Of a DNA stretch of 64,000 nucleotides, positions 63,811 to 64,000 are shown in pieces. Position 1 is the first letter of the stretch, and each line of letters starts with the position of its first letter. Both the position numbers and the translations under genes were made by a program. The DNA is from Maribellus comscasis (lineage in GTDB: Bacteria > Bacteroidota > Bacteroidia > Bacteroidales > Prolixibacteraceae). The notes below the pieces were generated by a model. That model did no database searches. It was not told the origin of the DNA and saw only the letters and a list, made by a program, of their open reading frames with translations. The stretch is from positions 4,984,001-5,048,000 of the forward strand of contig NZ_CP046401.1 of NCBI RefSeq assembly GCF_009762775.1. Direction: 5' to 3'.

Positions 63811-64000
63811 ATGAAAGAGAATGATGAATGGTACACACCGGCGGAGATTATCCGCTCGTTGGGTGATTTTGATTTGGACCCGGCTACCTGTGAGGAAGCT
63901 TACCGGATAAACCAATCGGCAAAGCATATTTACACTTTGGAAGAAGATGGGCTGAAACAACCCTGGAATGGCAGGGTATGGCTAAACCCACCTTATCCCA
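63811..64000 (+). CDS. Phage-type DNA N6-adenine methyltransferase (3' end outside window)
   Basis: The first 63 residues of a frame that runs off the window, starting 5 nt after traO. DEWYTPAEIIRSLGDFDLDP, ATCEEA and RVWLNPPYP are the N-terminal and catalytic (NPPY) pieces of the Dam-like methylase family of phages and elements. It may methylate the element's DNA to evade host restriction. It takes the place usually held by traP. Confidence 0.8.
   Translation, partial: MKENDEWYTPAEIIRSLGDFDLDPATCEEAYRINQSAKHIYTLEEDGLKQPWNGRVWLNPPYP

Noticed and set aside
1-64000. CRISPR arrays, rRNA or tRNA genes
   Set aside because: No regularly spaced repeats with unique spacers and no rRNA or tRNA-like cloverleaf were seen on reading both strands.

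Overview
The DNA is from a member of the Bacteroidota, probably Bacteroidales or Marinilabiliales. Evidence: promoters with the TAnnTTTG type -7 box, starts without clear Shine-Dalgarno sequences, A/T-rich intergenic DNA, DUF5686/carboxypeptidase-regulatory-like outer-membrane proteins, and a CTnDOT-type conjugative element (rteC, mobABC, traA-traO). Species cannot be fixed from the window.

Region 1 (1-4400) is chromosomal. It has the 3' part of a tripartite-efflux gene in which an RND inner-membrane pump is fused to a TolC-like outer-membrane channel, then the stump of a patatin phospholipase gene. Positions 4400-4907 are a scar: a truncated thioredoxin-like gene between two near-identical promoter/operator units, and a pair of REP-like hairpins.

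Region 2 (4908-15053) is a co-directional run of 14 genes for redox and electrophile chemistry (SDR, PPOX-fold, DUF169, glutathione peroxidase, luciferase-like oxidoreductase, aldo-keto reductase, 2-hydroxyacid dehydrogenase, hotdog thioesterase, FMN reductase, DODA-type dioxygenase, FrnE-like DsbA, NmrA-like, DoxX), ending in a MarR regulator. Region 3 (15098-22289) looks like an envelope/lipid cluster: a secreted protein, a TauE/SafE permease, a CdsA-like cytidylyltransferase, a DGK1/SEC59-like lipid kinase, a fatty-acyl-reductase-like SDR, a CDP-alcohol phosphatidyltransferase and a DUF5686 outer-membrane protein.

Region 4 (about 22300 to the window end) is an integrative conjugative element of the CTnDOT family, cut off at the right. 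It carries rteC and an excisionase-like HTH gene, a leftward block (methylase-helicase giant, DUF1896, DUF3945/DUF4099), leftward mobC, mobB and mobA, a probable oriT region, and the rightward tra operon traA to traO. A group II intron interrupts traG inside the codons of its Walker B motif. A 15-base motif, ACCACTAAAATATCC, recurs at transcription-unit starts in the element. No integrase, rteA/rteB or exc gene is visible.

Inside the element, 32055-44002 is cargo: ten tightly packed leftward genes in visibly more A/T-rich DNA. Reading downstream they encode an XRE-type regulator, a KTSC-like protein, SIR2, HerA, a KTSC protein, a PD-(D/E)XK-like nuclease candidate, type III Mod, a membrane-anchored small protein, type III Res and a MORC-like GHKL ATPase fused to a PD-(D/E)XK domain. 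This interleaves a SIR2-HerA system, a type III restriction-modification system and a MORC-nuclease in one apparent operon, and is the best candidate for an undescribed composite defence system. A second passenger, an AAA+/DUF4143 ATPase with twin palindromic operators, sits between mobC and mobB.
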